DNA of 64,000 bases from Nissolia schottii (GCA_003254905.1 QANU01109800.1:316362-380361), one strand, 5' to 3'. Shown: positions 35,860 to 47,922, counted from the first letter of the stretch. Notes: a model not told the origin generated them from the sequence alone. Program-made: numbers and translations.

Positions 35860-38105
35860 ATGGAAAAGAAGCAGGGTTTCTTCTCCGCTCTCAAAGAAGA
35901 AGTGGTCCGCGGCCTCTCGCCGTCGCGTTCCCGGTCCAGCAGCCCCGCACGGACAGGGTCGCCGATGGCCAGCCTGCTCCGGAGGAAGAAGCACGCCGCC
36001 GCCAGCTTGGACGCGTCCGCCATCGCGAGATCCGGGAGCCTGAGGCCGCTGGGGGAGACCCTGGCGCCGCTCATGGAGGGACCCGACACGGACGGGTCGG
36101 AGAACGGGGAGTCGAAGCGGGTCGGGTCGGGCATAGGGAGCTGGATGAAGGGGCAGCTCTCGCGCGCGCCTTCTATGTCTTCGGATGCGTACAAGAGGTC
36201 CGATCTGAGGCTCCTCCTCGGCGTCATGGGCGCCCCGCTCGCCCCTGTCCACGTCTGCGCCGCTGACCCCTTGCCTCATCTCAGCATCAAGGACACTCCC
36301 ATTGTGAGTTTTTATTTTTATTTATTTATTTATTTATTTTTATAGTCATGCTTTTTTTGCGCATGTCGTTTTGTGCAGTTTTCGATTATTGGACCACGGA
36401 AAAAGAGAATTAGTAACGTGGATTTGGTGTTTGGAGTGAATGGAGTTTTTCTCTCCTTTTTGGATGCATGTGATTTTGAATTTTCTTCTCGCTAGCTGAT
36501 ATGGAATGGCGTAAAAATAGTGTTGTTCTGTTTTGGGAATTTGGTTTATCTGGTGGCTTGTGTGGTGTTTTTATGCGCCTTGTCGCGTTTTGATTCTGCG
36601 GGAGATTCAGTTTGCATCGGAGGATGCAAGTTCTAGTTTTATCTGATGAAGCGGTTTATCATGATGGAAAGTAAGAATCACCTGCGCGCCCTTTCCATGG
36701 CTTCAGTTTTAAGCTCGAGAGGTGATGGCTGCTGAGAACAAATAAAAAGCGCATGAGAATAGGGGACTAAAAGCTTCTTTTTCCTGGTTCTATGTGATCA
36801 ATTTAGTTTTAGTTTTTGGTAACTGAAATAATTTATTGAGTTGTCAAGCAGATCAAGGCCTGGTGTAGACATTGTAACAGATTTCCGTTCTGTAATTTAC
36901 GGGATTATCTTTTTTTAAAATAGATCTCTACTCTAAAATCTAAATTACTGAAACAAATTTAATATTAACAAAGCTACTACTAATTTTTTTATGTATATTG
37001 TTTATGTGTATCTTTGCAGGAAACTTCATCTGCCCAATACATACTGCAGCAGTACACAGCTGCATCTGGGGGGCAGAAGCTGCAGAACTCCATTCGAAAT
37101 GCATATGCGATGGGGAAAGTAAGAATGGTAGCTTCTGAATTTGAAACCGCCACTAGGGTAGTCAAGAACCGGAATGTCTCTAGGTGTGCAGAGTCAGGTG
37201 GATTTGTGCTCTGGCAGATGGATTCCGACATGTGGTATGTAGAACTTGCGGTTGGGGGAAGCAAGGTTCATGCCGGCTGCAATGGCAAGCTTGTTTGGAG
37301 GCACACGCCATGGCTTGGTGCTCACACAGCGAAGGGACCTGTGAGGCCTTTGCGTCGTGCACTACAGGTTGAACTTTGTTTTCCAGTTTTTCTGGCTGCT
37401 ATGCTAATCTGCAATTTGTTTTTATTCTGGCTAGCTGTTCCCTTTATTCTGTCTGATCCCTAAATGTGTGTATATTTGTGTAATTAGGGTCTTGACCCTC
37501 GATCCACTGCCAGTATGTTTGCTGATTCCAAGTGCATAGGGGAGAAGAATATCAACGGCGAGGATTGTTTCATCCTTAAGCTCTGCACTGACCCTGAAAC
37601 ATTGAAGGCTCGGAGTGAGGGTCCTGCTGAGATCATAAGGCATGTCTTATTTGGCTACTTTAGCCAGAAGACCGGGCTTCTCGTTCACATTGAGGATTCT
37701 CATCTGACCCGCATCCAAACCAATGGGGGTGATGCGGTTTATTGGGAAACCACAATCAATTCATACCTTGATGATTATAGGCCCGTGGAAGGGATCATGA
37801 TTGCCCACTCAGGGCATTCCGTGGTAACTCTTTTCAGGTTTGGGGAGATGGCCATGAGCCATAGCAAAACAAAAATGGAAGAAGCCTGGACAATTGAAGA
37901 GGTCGCGTTCAATGTGCCAGGCCTTTCAGTCGATTGCTTCATTCCTCCAGCTGACTTGAGGACCAGTTCTGTCAGCGAAGTTTGCGAGCTTCCTCAGGAT
38001 GAAAGAGGAAAGAACTCCCTAGCCGTAAATCGGGCCAAAGTTGTCGCGCTGGAGAAATCACATAATTGCAGCATTGAAAACATGATCTGGAAGATGGAAA
38101 TCTAA
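35860..38105 (+). CDS. DUF620 family protein, 3 exons (469 aa)
   Basis: Exons 35860-36303, 37020-37367 and 37488-38105 join in phase 0 with GT..AG introns to give 469 residues, a normal length for this plant family (Pfam PF04788 from memory). Exon 1 encodes a basic Ser/Arg-rich N-terminus ('SPSRSRSSSPARTGSP') of likely disorder. The conserved domain starts near 'IKDTPIETSSAQYILQQY' (about 143) and runs almost to the C-terminus, with 'GGFVLWQMDSDMWYVEL' and 'EEVAFNVPGLSVDCFIPP' as strong landmarks. There is no signal peptide or membrane segment. The biochemical function is unknown. Exon 1 is much richer in G+C than exons 2 and 3. The leader (35545-35859) is strongly CT-rich. Antisense frames over exon 1 are by-products of its GC bias. 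Confidence 0.93.
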
Positions 38106-40499
38106 CCAATGTGGGTAGGATCAATTCAAGGCAACTGTTAATAGCAGTCACTAGGTTTTTTTTTTTACTACTAACGTCTAGAATTTAGTTTGTTAGTGTA
38201 GTGGTTCATTTCTCCCCTTTGTGGCAGTTTGTCTTTGCCTCTATACACTCTGTAAATAGAGCATAAAAATTCACGGGTGTTATGGCAGACCTGAGTGAAT
38301 ATTTTATACTCAATGCAGAATCCAACTATGGAGTTGGGGAGCTCGGTTTCCACTTCGGAACAGAGCAAATGGAGGTTAAAATTTTTAGTTTACCTTCCAA
38401 AAGTGAGGGAAGGTGGTGAAGCTTTGGTATAGTAGGCCATTAAACTTTTAGTTTACTTCGCAACTTCTCCAAAAGTGTCGGTGGTGGTAATATTAAAGAG
38501 TCTACCACTGGCCTAAATCAGCTTGACGCTAACAGCTTCTTCTACATGGTGTAGAAGTTCTTTTGTGTGTTTGGAAAAAGGTAAAAAAGAGGGTGTTTTT
38601 GATAGCTGAGAGATAATGGAGTAGGGGTTACAGTGACAGACAGATGTACCCAACATCTCTAATATATGATTTTCGTTTGTGTTATGATGATATTTTGTTT
38701 ATGCTGGTTATAGTATATGTTATCTTTACATTATATTTTCAAGATATTTATGCATTGTTCATAATAATATGGTATAGTATTAGATAATGCTGGAATTTAT
38801 GTTTTGGTTAATTTTACTGAATGAAGAAGAAACTCTGGGGAAGTGGAGCTTGCAATCGAACTTTTAATTTTTGTCAATTAAATGTGCATCTCGTAACTTG
38901 CAGAAGACTATAGGATGAGGTACCATCTTGTGAATATAATAAGTTCCCATTCAGGCACAATACACACCTTATGTTAATTTTTTTCCTCATGGTTGCTGCG
39001 TGTGTGGAAGCTTCTCACTTTTTTCCACGGTCTTGGTCAAATGGCATATGAATGGAAAACAGGAACCTAATGGGGGAATATTACTTTTTATATATATAGT
39101 ATTTTTTTAATCTAGTGAATGGAAGCCAGAGGGGAATTCTGAATAAATAAAGTGAATCGGGTTAGGTTTCTGATGAAAGGCCTGCGTATGTTTGTGTGTG
39201 AGCGTGATTTTGGAACGACCACGAGATTTGATGCCTTCCAAAACCCCAAGTGATGTAACCACCTTCCATTTTTGCTTTCTTGCTCTATCCTCAAGCACCT
39301 TTCATTTTTCTCCTGATATATATATATATATATATAATTTCTTTTTCTTTTGCTTTTTAGGTATTGTCTTTCTCTTCTTTATCCACTTGAGTGATATCTA
39401 TCTATTTATTCTTTTTTTTTTTTTTGGACGATGATTCCAATATACTGTCAAAAGGTATTAGTTTTGTTTGTTTTTCTTTTTAGTTCCATTTATATCCACT
39501 TTTTATTCTTTTATGATAGCTGATTGAATTGTCATAACGAAGGAAATATGAGTAATTACGGTACTATTCATAAAATGAGTTTAAATAACACAAATTTAGG
39601 GCATTAATATCATTGTTTGGCCAATTTTCTATGGCATAGTCAAAATGTGTGCACATTTATGGGCATCTCCAACCCCATGACTATATTTTTACAGTTTTAA
39701 ATAAACAAACTTGACTCTTGGTTGGTTGGATGGTTTATTTACTTCCCAACAACTTATTTTATTACTAAGGTTAAAAAGGAAAAGCAATGTAAAACTCGTT
39801 TGAGGGTGTCACTGTCATAGGCAAAGACTACTAGATTTGTGAGAATGGTGTAAAAAGGACCTTGATTAATCAAACACATATATGGTCTTTGCCTTCAGCT
39901 TTAATTATCTGTTAACACTTCAATTTAATTAAAACTCTATCCTTCTCAATCATGTCTGGGTAGCTTACCTTTTTTTTTTTTTTTATAATCTCTATTTCGC
40001 CATTTTAAGATGTGAATATAATTAAAGATGTGAAATGTAATTAAGTCGTTGATGTAGACAACATAACCAAAAATTTTGTTAAGCATGTCTTAGTTGTCCT
40101 TGATTACTTTATAACTAAACCATCTCTCATTCGCTAGAGACGGAGGGCGTACATTCTAAAACGTTAGTGTTTGAAAAGAAGTGGCTGCTAATTCTAAACT
40201 TAGTGAACTAACAAATGAACCCTTGATAGGTACTCGTGATAGCGATGTATACATGCAGCAACATAAATGACCAAAACGCGACGAATTATAGTAATATATT
40301 AGAATTGAAAATTCTACAAAGCGAAGGGTCAAATTGAAATGAAGGTTGGATTTAGCTGTCTGGGAAGTTGAGTTTCTATTAAGTCATGCAACTTTGGACT
40401 AAACAATTTGTCCCATATAGAACTTCACCTACTATGCTCGTTATCAGGGCTAGGACCTCGATCCTACAAATTTTTTGCATAGTTTGTAATCCTTTCTTA
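38106..40499. other. DUF620 3'UTR and intergenic DNA
   Basis: The first few hundred bases are probably 3'UTR. A (TA)n microsatellite occurs at 39319-39337 and poly-T tracts at about 39410-39425 and 39970-39984. No gene recognised. Confidence 0.45.
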
Positions 40500-41048
40500 G
40501 AGGTGAAAATTGGGGACGACACCGTATCACAAGTCACAAGGTTCAAGTATTTCGGAGTTGTTATTCAAAATGATGTAGAGATAGAGGGAGATGTAAATCA
40601 TAGAATTCAAGTCAGTTGGATGAAATGGAGGAGTGTTTTAGAAGTCTTATGTTATAAAAAAGCATCAATCAAATTTAAGAAAAAATTTCGCCGTACAATT
40701 GTGAGACTAACGATAATATATAGAATTGAGGGCTGAACGTTAAAATGTTAGCATGAAAATAAAATTCATGTTGTGAAAATGAGGACATTGAGTTGGATGA
40801 GTGGACATGTTAGACATGATGGGATTAGAAACAAATGTATTAGAGAAAAAGTTGGGGTAGCATATTGTGTAAAAGATGATAGAATCGCATCTAAGGTTTT
40901 GGACATGTGACTAGAAGACTTAAAGAAACTCCCATTAGAATGGTAGATCAAATGGCGAGTAACTTAGTAGTTAGAGGTAGAAAGATACCTAAAAAAATTA
41001 TAGAGAAAACTATTGTAATAAATTTAAAGATGACTTAAATGTAAATAT
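40500..41048 (+). pseudogene. LINE reverse-transcriptase remnant, part 1
   Basis: Translation shows the C-terminal end of an L1-type ORF2: 'FKYFGVVIQNDVEIEGDVNH', 'WMKWRS', a basic KKFRRT segment, then (past stop codons) 'EKVGVAYCVKDD' and a 'FGHVTRR' match. Several stops interrupt it, for example TGA where Trp is expected at about 40733. It is split at 41048 by a hAT-like element and its 3' tail continues at 41901. Confidence 0.8.
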
Positions 41049-41892
41049 TAGGGCAGTCAAAATGAGCCTAACTCGCGAACCCAGTTAAATGAACAGATTT
41101 TACATGTAAGAAATAGGCCTGTGAAAATTTGAAGAAAAAAAATAGCCAAGCCCGTTTAGGTCCCGGGCTAAACGGGCCAGCCCATGAATTCTTTTATTTA
41201 TTTTTTTTAAAAATATCAAAATTTTAAAAGTTTCATTTTAAACACTAAATTTTATTTTGAAATTTAAGAGTTTAAAGTTTAACTATTTGGACTTATAATT
41301 GAACATGTTTAACTACTTAACTATATTTATATTGCAATAGAGCTGAAGTGCTATGACATAGATATTGATAAATTTTGCATTCGATTCTTTCAATGAGTAC
41401 TTGCGCCCTATAAGTTGATATATAGTTTTAAACATTGTTTATTATTGATTAATTTACGAAAAAGAGTTCCAATTGTGTTTTTGATCAATAACATACCAGT
41501 ACTCACATCAATGTTATAATGCTGTCATTTAATTCATGAAAGTTGTATTAATTCATGAATTGATTTCAAATAGCATTTGATATCTTTCAAGCAAAATAGT
41601 TGAAAGAACAAAAAAGATAATATAATTTCACAATTAACCGTTTAACTATTTCTTTCTGATTAATTAATAGATAGACGATAAAAAATAGTTAAAAATGACC
41701 GCTCATACTTATTCACAATTTTATATTTAAAACCATAAAAAATAGATCAAAATTTCATTTATTTATTTTTTAAAAGAGCTGGCAAGCTGGCCCGTTTAGA
41801 TTCGCAGACTGACCATAAACAAGTCAGATTATAAAAGAAAAATGCATAATTTTAACTCGGGTCCAAACAGGTCGACCTGTTTGACACCTCTA
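41049..41892. mobile_element. hAT-like non-autonomous element inserted in a LINE
   Basis: 844 bp. The left end 'tagggcagtcaaaatgagc' and the right end reverse complemented 'tagaggtgtcaaacaggtc' are inverted repeats of the hAT type. The flanks gtaaatat (41041-41048) and ataaacat (41893-41900) are an 8-bp duplication with two transition differences. The interior is AT-rich with 'aaacgggccagcc / ggctggcccgttt'-like subterminal motifs and no transposase. LINE homology continues on both sides. Confidence 0.65.
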
Positions 41893-41900
41893 ATAAACAT

Positions 41901-41966
41901 GATTGGTGTCACTAGATTCATATAAATCACCTCACATGTGAAATAAGACTTTGATGATGTTGTAAA
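41901..41966 (+). mobile_element. LINE 3' tail, part 2
   Basis: 'cacctcacatgtgaaataagactttgatgatgttgta' resembles the LINE 3' end also seen at 13030-13067 ('gatcccacttggtggaaaaagacttagttgtt'). It is the expected continuation of the remnant at 40500-41048. Confidence 0.55.
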
Positions 41967-42494
41967 TAATAATCCTTGCTCTTCTTCTTTCAAATATAAA
42001 GTACAAACAAACATATAGAAGATCTGAATTTAATTACCAGGAAATGTGACTCCATGTTGCACTTACTTTCAAGTCCTTCCTTAAGTTCACGTCCTCTAAT
42101 CATTCAGCATTCGTGGGCTAAAAATGAATAAAAAATATATCTCAAAAGAAGTACTGAGTTCTGTGAAGGTAAAAAAACTTGGAAGCGCTACACTTGCAAA
42201 GGTCTGACCTTGACGCCTTGGTAACAAAGGCTCATTTTGAACGTGACAAATTAATTTTTATCATCATATAAGATCCAAATTTTAAATATTTCTGCATTGT
42301 CAAAAGTTTTTGTCTTTTTTTTATAAAAAAAACTAGATCTAGATAATAGTGCCTCATTAATGTCTGTTTTGACTTTCTTACAACATCTCCGTCCTTGAAT
42401 TAACATGTTAAAATTATATTCCTATATTGAATTATATAATTATTGGTGCCTTCCTAGCCGAAGCCAGAACCTCTTCTGACTCTTCCAAAATTTA

Positions 42495-42757
42495 AGAGTA
42501 AACTTTCAAATTCTTTATGGAATTGTTGACATTAATTAAGTTTGTCTATAAAAATAGTCACATTAATTCATAAAATTATCAAATATTGATTAAGTTAGTC
42601 ATGTAATATTAGTCAAATTAATTCATCTCATAAATTAACTTGAGATTAATTTGACTGACTTTTAAGAACTTCATAAACTAGTATGATTAGTTTCATAATC
42701 TAAAAAAAACTTGATCGATACTAACAATTCTAGATACAAATTTAAAGATTTACTTTC
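42495..42757. mobile_element. Foldback MITE-like element
   Basis: The arms (about 65 bp each) are diverged inverted repeats: 'gagtaaactttcaaattc..tggaattgttgac' against the reverse complement of the right arm, 'aagtaaatctttaaatttg..tagaattgttagt'. No clear target duplication, so the class is not assigned. Confidence 0.45.
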
Positions 42758-42816
42758 CCTTGTGAATTGCATAGGAACAAAAAGAAGAAGAATAATAGAA
42801 AAATTGTAATTCGGCC

Positions 42817-42939
42817 ACCAACGGGGGTTGGTCCAAGTGGTACGCAGTTATCCCCGCTAGGAGACTCACCTCCATAGTCAGGTGCGTGACCCGGATTAGT
42901 CGAGGCTGAGCCTTAAATATCGGACAGACAACCTAAAAA
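42817..42939 (+). mobile_element. tRNA-type SINE (Au-like)
   Basis: About 123 bp. It starts 'accaacgggggttggtccaagtggta', an RNA polymerase III A-box-like segment, and includes 'ggattagtcgaggctgagcc', which recalls the conserved part of plant Au SINEs. It ends in a poly-A tail. It is flanked by 17-bp direct repeats with one mismatch, aaaattgtaattcggcc (42800-42816) and aaaattataattcggcc (42940-42956). The B box is weak, and family assignment is from memory. Confidence 0.8.
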
Positions 42940-43259
42940 AAAATTATAATTCGGCCCCTGCATATGAATTTGGGTCGCAAAGTTAGCTGCAAAAAGGGCA
43001 CACAATAATTAATTACACGAGGCCAACATGTGTAAGTGTAGAATGCCCAAGTCTAGGGCAATTGCCTTGACTTTGTGACCCTCATTTTTCTGACAGGGTT
43101 AGCATAATCCCGCAAAATAGGAGGGGTTTTAGTAGTTGTTGTTGTTTATTTGGTTGACAATAGTATTGGCGAGCACTTCAATCAAAGAGATGCAGGGGCA
43201 GCATAAGAGTGTGTGTGTGTGTAACGAGTTTTGTGCAATCCAATCCCAAATAGTGAAAA

Positions 43260-43450
43260 TTGTTCAAGTACTATGAGGGAGTGTCGGCAGAGGAAGCTTC
43301 CTTTCCTTACCTTACCCTGCACGGATATGGAGACAAATTTATAGTGCTTCAGTGTTTGCAGCTGCAGAGACTTGCAATTGATGCATCATTATATATTTAT
43401 GGCACTGACCAAGGTGGTACAGTTGCCATGACCTTTCTAGCGAAATTGAG
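43260..43450 (+). pseudogene. Possible alpha/beta-hydrolase exon fragment
   Basis: An open frame reads 'LHGYGDKFIVLQCLQLQRLA', then 'YIYGTDQGGTVAMTFLAKL'. A hydrophobic strand followed by G-x-D-x-G-G resembles the nucleophile elbow region of alpha/beta-hydrolases (G-H-D-x-G-G in haloalkane dehalogenase and epoxide hydrolase relatives). A stop lies directly upstream at 43254-43256, and no partner exons were found nearby. It is probably a gene fragment, and the identification is tentative. A short (GT)n tract sits at 43209-43222. Confidence 0.3.
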
Positions 43451-43571
43451 TATCCCACTCAACCATGATATTTCACTCTCGCTATGTATATTGTCACTAG
43501 GTGTGTGTGAGAGGGAATCACTTGCATTTGCACGTGCACCTTGCTCCCTCGCATGTTGCTTCAACTCATAG

Positions 43572-45179
43572 AAATTCATGTATGATTGTGAAATATTAAG
43601 TTAAATATGTCTTTTAACTAATTACATAATGATATTTTAGTTTTAATTTTAAATACTAAAAACTTTTAAGTGTTTGGAGGGAAAATTGTGTAGAAATCAA
43701 GCGCTATGTTTGATGTTCTAAACCGATTACATAATGGATTTTCAGTTTTAAGTGTGCATCTATAGGTGAAAATGTCTGGTTGCAGAGGATATCTTCCAGT
43801 TGTAGGTAGCAGCTTCCACTACTAGATGACTCAATTATATTATATAGGTGGAGACGGAGGTTGAAGTGAATTTTGCTAGTGAGTATCAACTCAGTAATCA
43901 TATAAAAATGAAGTCATTGATTAAAGGATTTGTTAGGATTTGCCAGATTGCCTGTTCATTGAACCTATTTTTCTGGACAAAATGTGTGAACATTCTCTCA
44001 ATAAAACAGTGTCATATGCCTTTGTTGACTTAAACAAATACGAAAGCAGACCATAAACAAGGCAAATCATAGTTGGTTTCTTTCACATAAGTCTTTCCAT
44101 AGATATCTCAATGATGCGAACAATGCACCAATATTTAACTGGCTTGCACAATCACACTCAAATTTTTTTGGTGGTGTTCAACAACTTAGAAAACTTGTTT
44201 TAAACTGTTTTTAGATATGCAAATCTAACATAGAGAAGCTTTAAAACTGTGTGTTGTAAGAAGGGTTTATCGCTAAGCCAAAAATTAGATATACTTGTGT
44301 TAATTAGGGTCTTGACTTTAATATTGCTTATTGGACTGAGGCCTTGCCATTAGGTTAAAGTTTATAATTGCTGTTTTGGACGCAATTCTTTTTACAAACT
44401 CATTACTAAGTGTTATGATTTGATTTAATTTTGACTCATTTAAATGTTATTAAGGTAGAATGTTGATCCATCTAACAATCTCTCTCCCTATACCTACCAT
44501 CCTTAGATTTTAGAAAATTGAGCCTTTAACTCAATCCGACTCATCCCATCTTGCAAGGCATAATATTAGCCAACAAACATTAGATTTAAACTCTTATGTA
44601 CTCTTGTTACTCAAATCTCTCACCACTAAGTCATTTTTAGTGGCTTAGAAAACTATCAAAAACTAATTTATTTTAAATACAAACTAATTAATTTAAAATT
44701 TTATATTATATTATATATTATAGATAGCTAGTAGCTTAAATGACATATTCTTTAACCTTACAATATTACAGTTATGCAGTGGTCTCATCATCTTCTTTAT
44801 TTTTCCCCATCCTTTGTGTCTGCAAAAAAAAATAAAATGTACTAGTGTTCTGAGATCTCACTAAATGCAATAGATGATGGCAGAAGTCTTTATACTCCTT
44901 TATAATGAGTCCGTAGCAAAGTAGCCAAAAATGCATGTATATAATCAGCAGGACAAAGAGTTTGGGGGGATTTAAATGACTTTGCTGGACTGTGGATGGT
45001 GGTGGTGGTGGTTGTTGTTCATTGGGATTTAGTTTTTGTTATGGGGCCTAATAATCCCATCATATTCATGAATGTCCACGTCCATAGTTATGAATTTGGA
45101 CCGCGGGTAGCCCACTAGTTATTCAATTTCTTTTAAATATTCTCTTCCCTTTGCCCAATGTGAGGACATGCACCACTGC

Positions 45180-45182
<3 letters not shown>
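43572..45182. other. Intergenic DNA
   Basis: No gene recognised. A (GGT)n stretch occurs at about 44997-45015. Confidence 0.4.

Positions 45183-45227
<45 letters not shown>
45183..45227. repeat. (TC)n microsatellite
   Basis: About 22 TC units without interruption. Confidence 0.95.
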
Positions 45228-45228
<1 letters not shown>

Positions 45229-45729
45229 TTCATCTTTTTTTTTTAAATTACTATTAGTACTGCACAACGTGGCTTCTGATTCTTGAGGGATCTCGTATAG
45301 TGGTCTCTAGTCTCTACTCACCCTTCTTTGTTTCTTTACTTTTGTTCTCTTTTATTGTTTGCTTAATTGATAGCCTTCTCTTTGCAGGGAAGGTATTGCA
45401 GCACGTGGGTGGAGATAGGACCGTATCCTCTCAACTTTTTAGACAGAACCACAACCTAACCTAAAGATTAGGGAATGAATATCTTTAATTAAATAGGATT
45501 ATATTTGGTCATGTTATATTAAGAAATAGAAATATATAAATATTTTGAATAAGTTGACTTCTTTTAGAAATAATATGATTCAATTTAAATATTTGTATTT
45601 TTTTTTTCATAATATGATCAAATATGATCATATTTAACATGACCATTTCCAAAAATAGACAAGAGGAACTAGTTAATATTATATAAGGATGGTAAAATAA
45701 TGGTCATGTTATAACTTGAATTTAATTAT

Positions 45730-46118
45730 GGTGGTTTCTCAAATATCTCATAGATTAAATATCTTATGCTACTTAATTTATCAATTTTTACTAATTTTTA
45801 CAACTAAAAACATCAAATTTTATTAACATTTCATGATCTAGTATGACATATTAATGAATTATATGATTTAATTTGATAAATTATATGTTTTAATACAATA
45901 TTTGCAGAGAGGTGCATTGTAAGCTCAAATGGTTCGCAAATCTTTAAACCTTTTATAAATTGGTTATTTTAATGATTTGATAATGAAAAAGGTTATTACG
46001 ATCATATAGAACATGAAATGATAACAAAAATTGATTAATTTAGTTGTAAAAATTATAAAAAATGAATGAATTAAGTAGCATAGGATATTTACTTCATGTG
46101 ATATTTAAGCAACCACCT
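45730..46118. mobile_element. Long-TIR MITE
   Basis: 389 bp with inverted arms of about 125 bp. The left arm starts 'ggtggtttctcaaatatctcat' and the right arm, reverse complemented, starts 'aggtggttgcttaaatatcaca'; both then share 'tatgctacttaatt' and 'atttttacaactaaa'. Flanks ttaattat (45722-45729) and ctaattat (46119-46126) look like a target duplication with one mismatch. Long arms suggest a Mutator-type MITE, although the duplication reads as 8 rather than 9 bp. Confidence 0.7.
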
Positions 46119-46390
46119 CTAATTATTATGCATGGTACATTGCCAATTAATTAAATTTTGACACATTAATAAAAAATATTTGATTCAGTCTACTACTGCT
46201 TCAAAAGTGATGCATATAAAATGATTTCATTAGTTGATAACTTAAACAGAGTTTTACATTGTACTAGTTTTTTTTTTTTTTTAAGTTACTGGTTTTTACC
46301 AAGTTAAACATGCATATTATTTCACCTACCTAGTTAAAATAACTTTAGGGGTCAAATACACTATGCATTTTTAATATAGTAGTTGTGGTA

Positions 46391-46546
46391 ATGTTATGTG
46401 TGCAACATATTTGTGGATAACAAGAGCAACTCTCTCACAAAAATATGTGTTTCACCATGGAGAGAAAAAATGTGAGCATAGTAAAACCTATGTTTTTGTG
46501 AGAAAGTTATCCTTTGTTTTTACAAATGTGTTGCGGACGTAACATT
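46391..46546. mobile_element. Short foldback MITE
   Basis: 156 bp, almost entirely two inverted arms of about 70 bp. Left: 'atgttatgtgtgcaacatattt..aactctctcacaaaaa'. Right, reverse complemented: 'aatgttacgtccgcaacacattt..aactttctcacaaaaa'. The same plan and core words recur at 49228-49380. Confidence 0.65.
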
Positions 46547-46629
46547 CCTCGTAACAGTTGTATGTTATGCTCACTTTTTATATCTCCGAGAACATGGCTA
46601 TAACTTCATACTGTATTATCTATTGGGAT

Positions 46630-47421
46630 CAAGCCAGAGTGCATGTTTCTGCTGTTGTTTTTTTGGGTCGTGAGCAGAATGCATGTTTCTGATCATATTA
46701 AACGGCACTAACCACATTACAACTTCTATTGTTCGGCCCACGGGACTTTTTAAAGCCTGATGAGCTTTTAGGATGTGGGCTATCACAAGTGGGCTAGAGT
46801 TGGGCCTTAATCACAACGCTTTCTTCAAAATTGCCCATGCTACTATTGACCCAAAAAGAAAATGGTCATACTCATATCTTTTTGCTCCGTCTTTCGGACA
46901 TTGTGAGTTAAAAGCCCAATATAGACCTGACCTGAAACAGGTTTACTCAGATTTACAAAAGTCCAGCCCAATCTCACTAAAACACGTCATTAAATGTATT
47001 CTAAAGCTTAGTCTATGTTGGTCCAAGTGGAGTGTGCCGGAGTTGATGGTCCAAGTGATCACCGTGCTGGTCTCTAGTTGTTGTTGCAAAAGAAAAATGA
47101 TAAAATCAAAGATTCGAGCAAAGACAAATCAACTACAGAAAGAGCTCAAAGAATTCCTGCATAGTAGCTTGCTTGCATTATTTTGTTCTTTAATTTAGAT
47201 AGATTAGCTTTATTAAATATCTTGCAAAATTTTTAACAAAATACAAAATAATATTTATTTTTAGTTTGTTTACTAGTGTCTAGTGTTTTATGTCCTATTG
47301 GTTAGGGTTGATATTAGATCCCAACTTGTGGGTTTCGCGTCATTGTATTTGTTTTCTCGTGTTGTGTAAGTTGACTCAACCCTTTTATTCAATGAATCCT
47401 CTTTCATTTAAAAAAAAAAAA
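46630..47421 (+). other. Unclassified transcript-like segment ending in poly-A
   Basis: A 141-codon open frame (46773-47198, +) with no recognised family is followed by about 200 bp resembling a plant 3'UTR and then an A-run (47409-47420). It may be a retroposed transcript or LTR-derived, but no target duplication was found. It is not called as a gene. Confidence 0.25.
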
Positions 47422-47889
47422 CTTAGTGACTATGTTTAACAAGTTTATATGTTGTAATTAAGGCTATGGCATTTGATTAATCACGAACGAAAATTTGTTG
47501 ACAAAAATAATGTCATTTTCTTGTTAAAATGAAGACATTTGTGTAAGTTCTTGTATTAGCACTTTAATAAGTAGACGTAATTTACTTTGAAGGTATTTTC
47601 ACCAAACTTATGAAAGTCTGCGTTAGTACGCGTCTATGTAGATGAATACGTAGAAAGCAGGCGTATAGTTTTAATTAAAAGTAAACGTAAAAAGTAAGAG
47701 ACAATAAAAAGGATGAGAGAGAAATTAAGTGAATGAATAGGAAAAAATAGTGAAGTGGAACGACAAAGTGATGATAATAGTGAGACAGAGAAAATAACTG
47801 GATCCCCAACCCCTGAAATCTCTCAAAAAGAATGCAAGCAGATGTGTGTAATCAAAGTACAAAAGTGATAAACTCCCAATATATGAGAC

Positions 47890-47922
47890 TAGACAACAAC
47901 AACAATAATAATAATAATAATA
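47890..47922. repeat. (CAA)n/(TAA)n microsatellite
   Basis: CAA units followed by TAA units, just downstream of the AGP gene stop, probably in or near its 3'UTR. Confidence 0.8.

Noticed and set aside
35764-36279. Minus-strand frames over DUF620 exon 1 (171 and 124 codons)
   Set aside because: They are a by-product of the GC-rich exon, which lacks stop codons in antisense. The plus-strand gene has family similarity and correct splicing.
45500-45715. Three 'ggtcatgtta' words in both orientations
   Set aside because: Short matches in AT-rich DNA; no consistent arms or duplication could be built.
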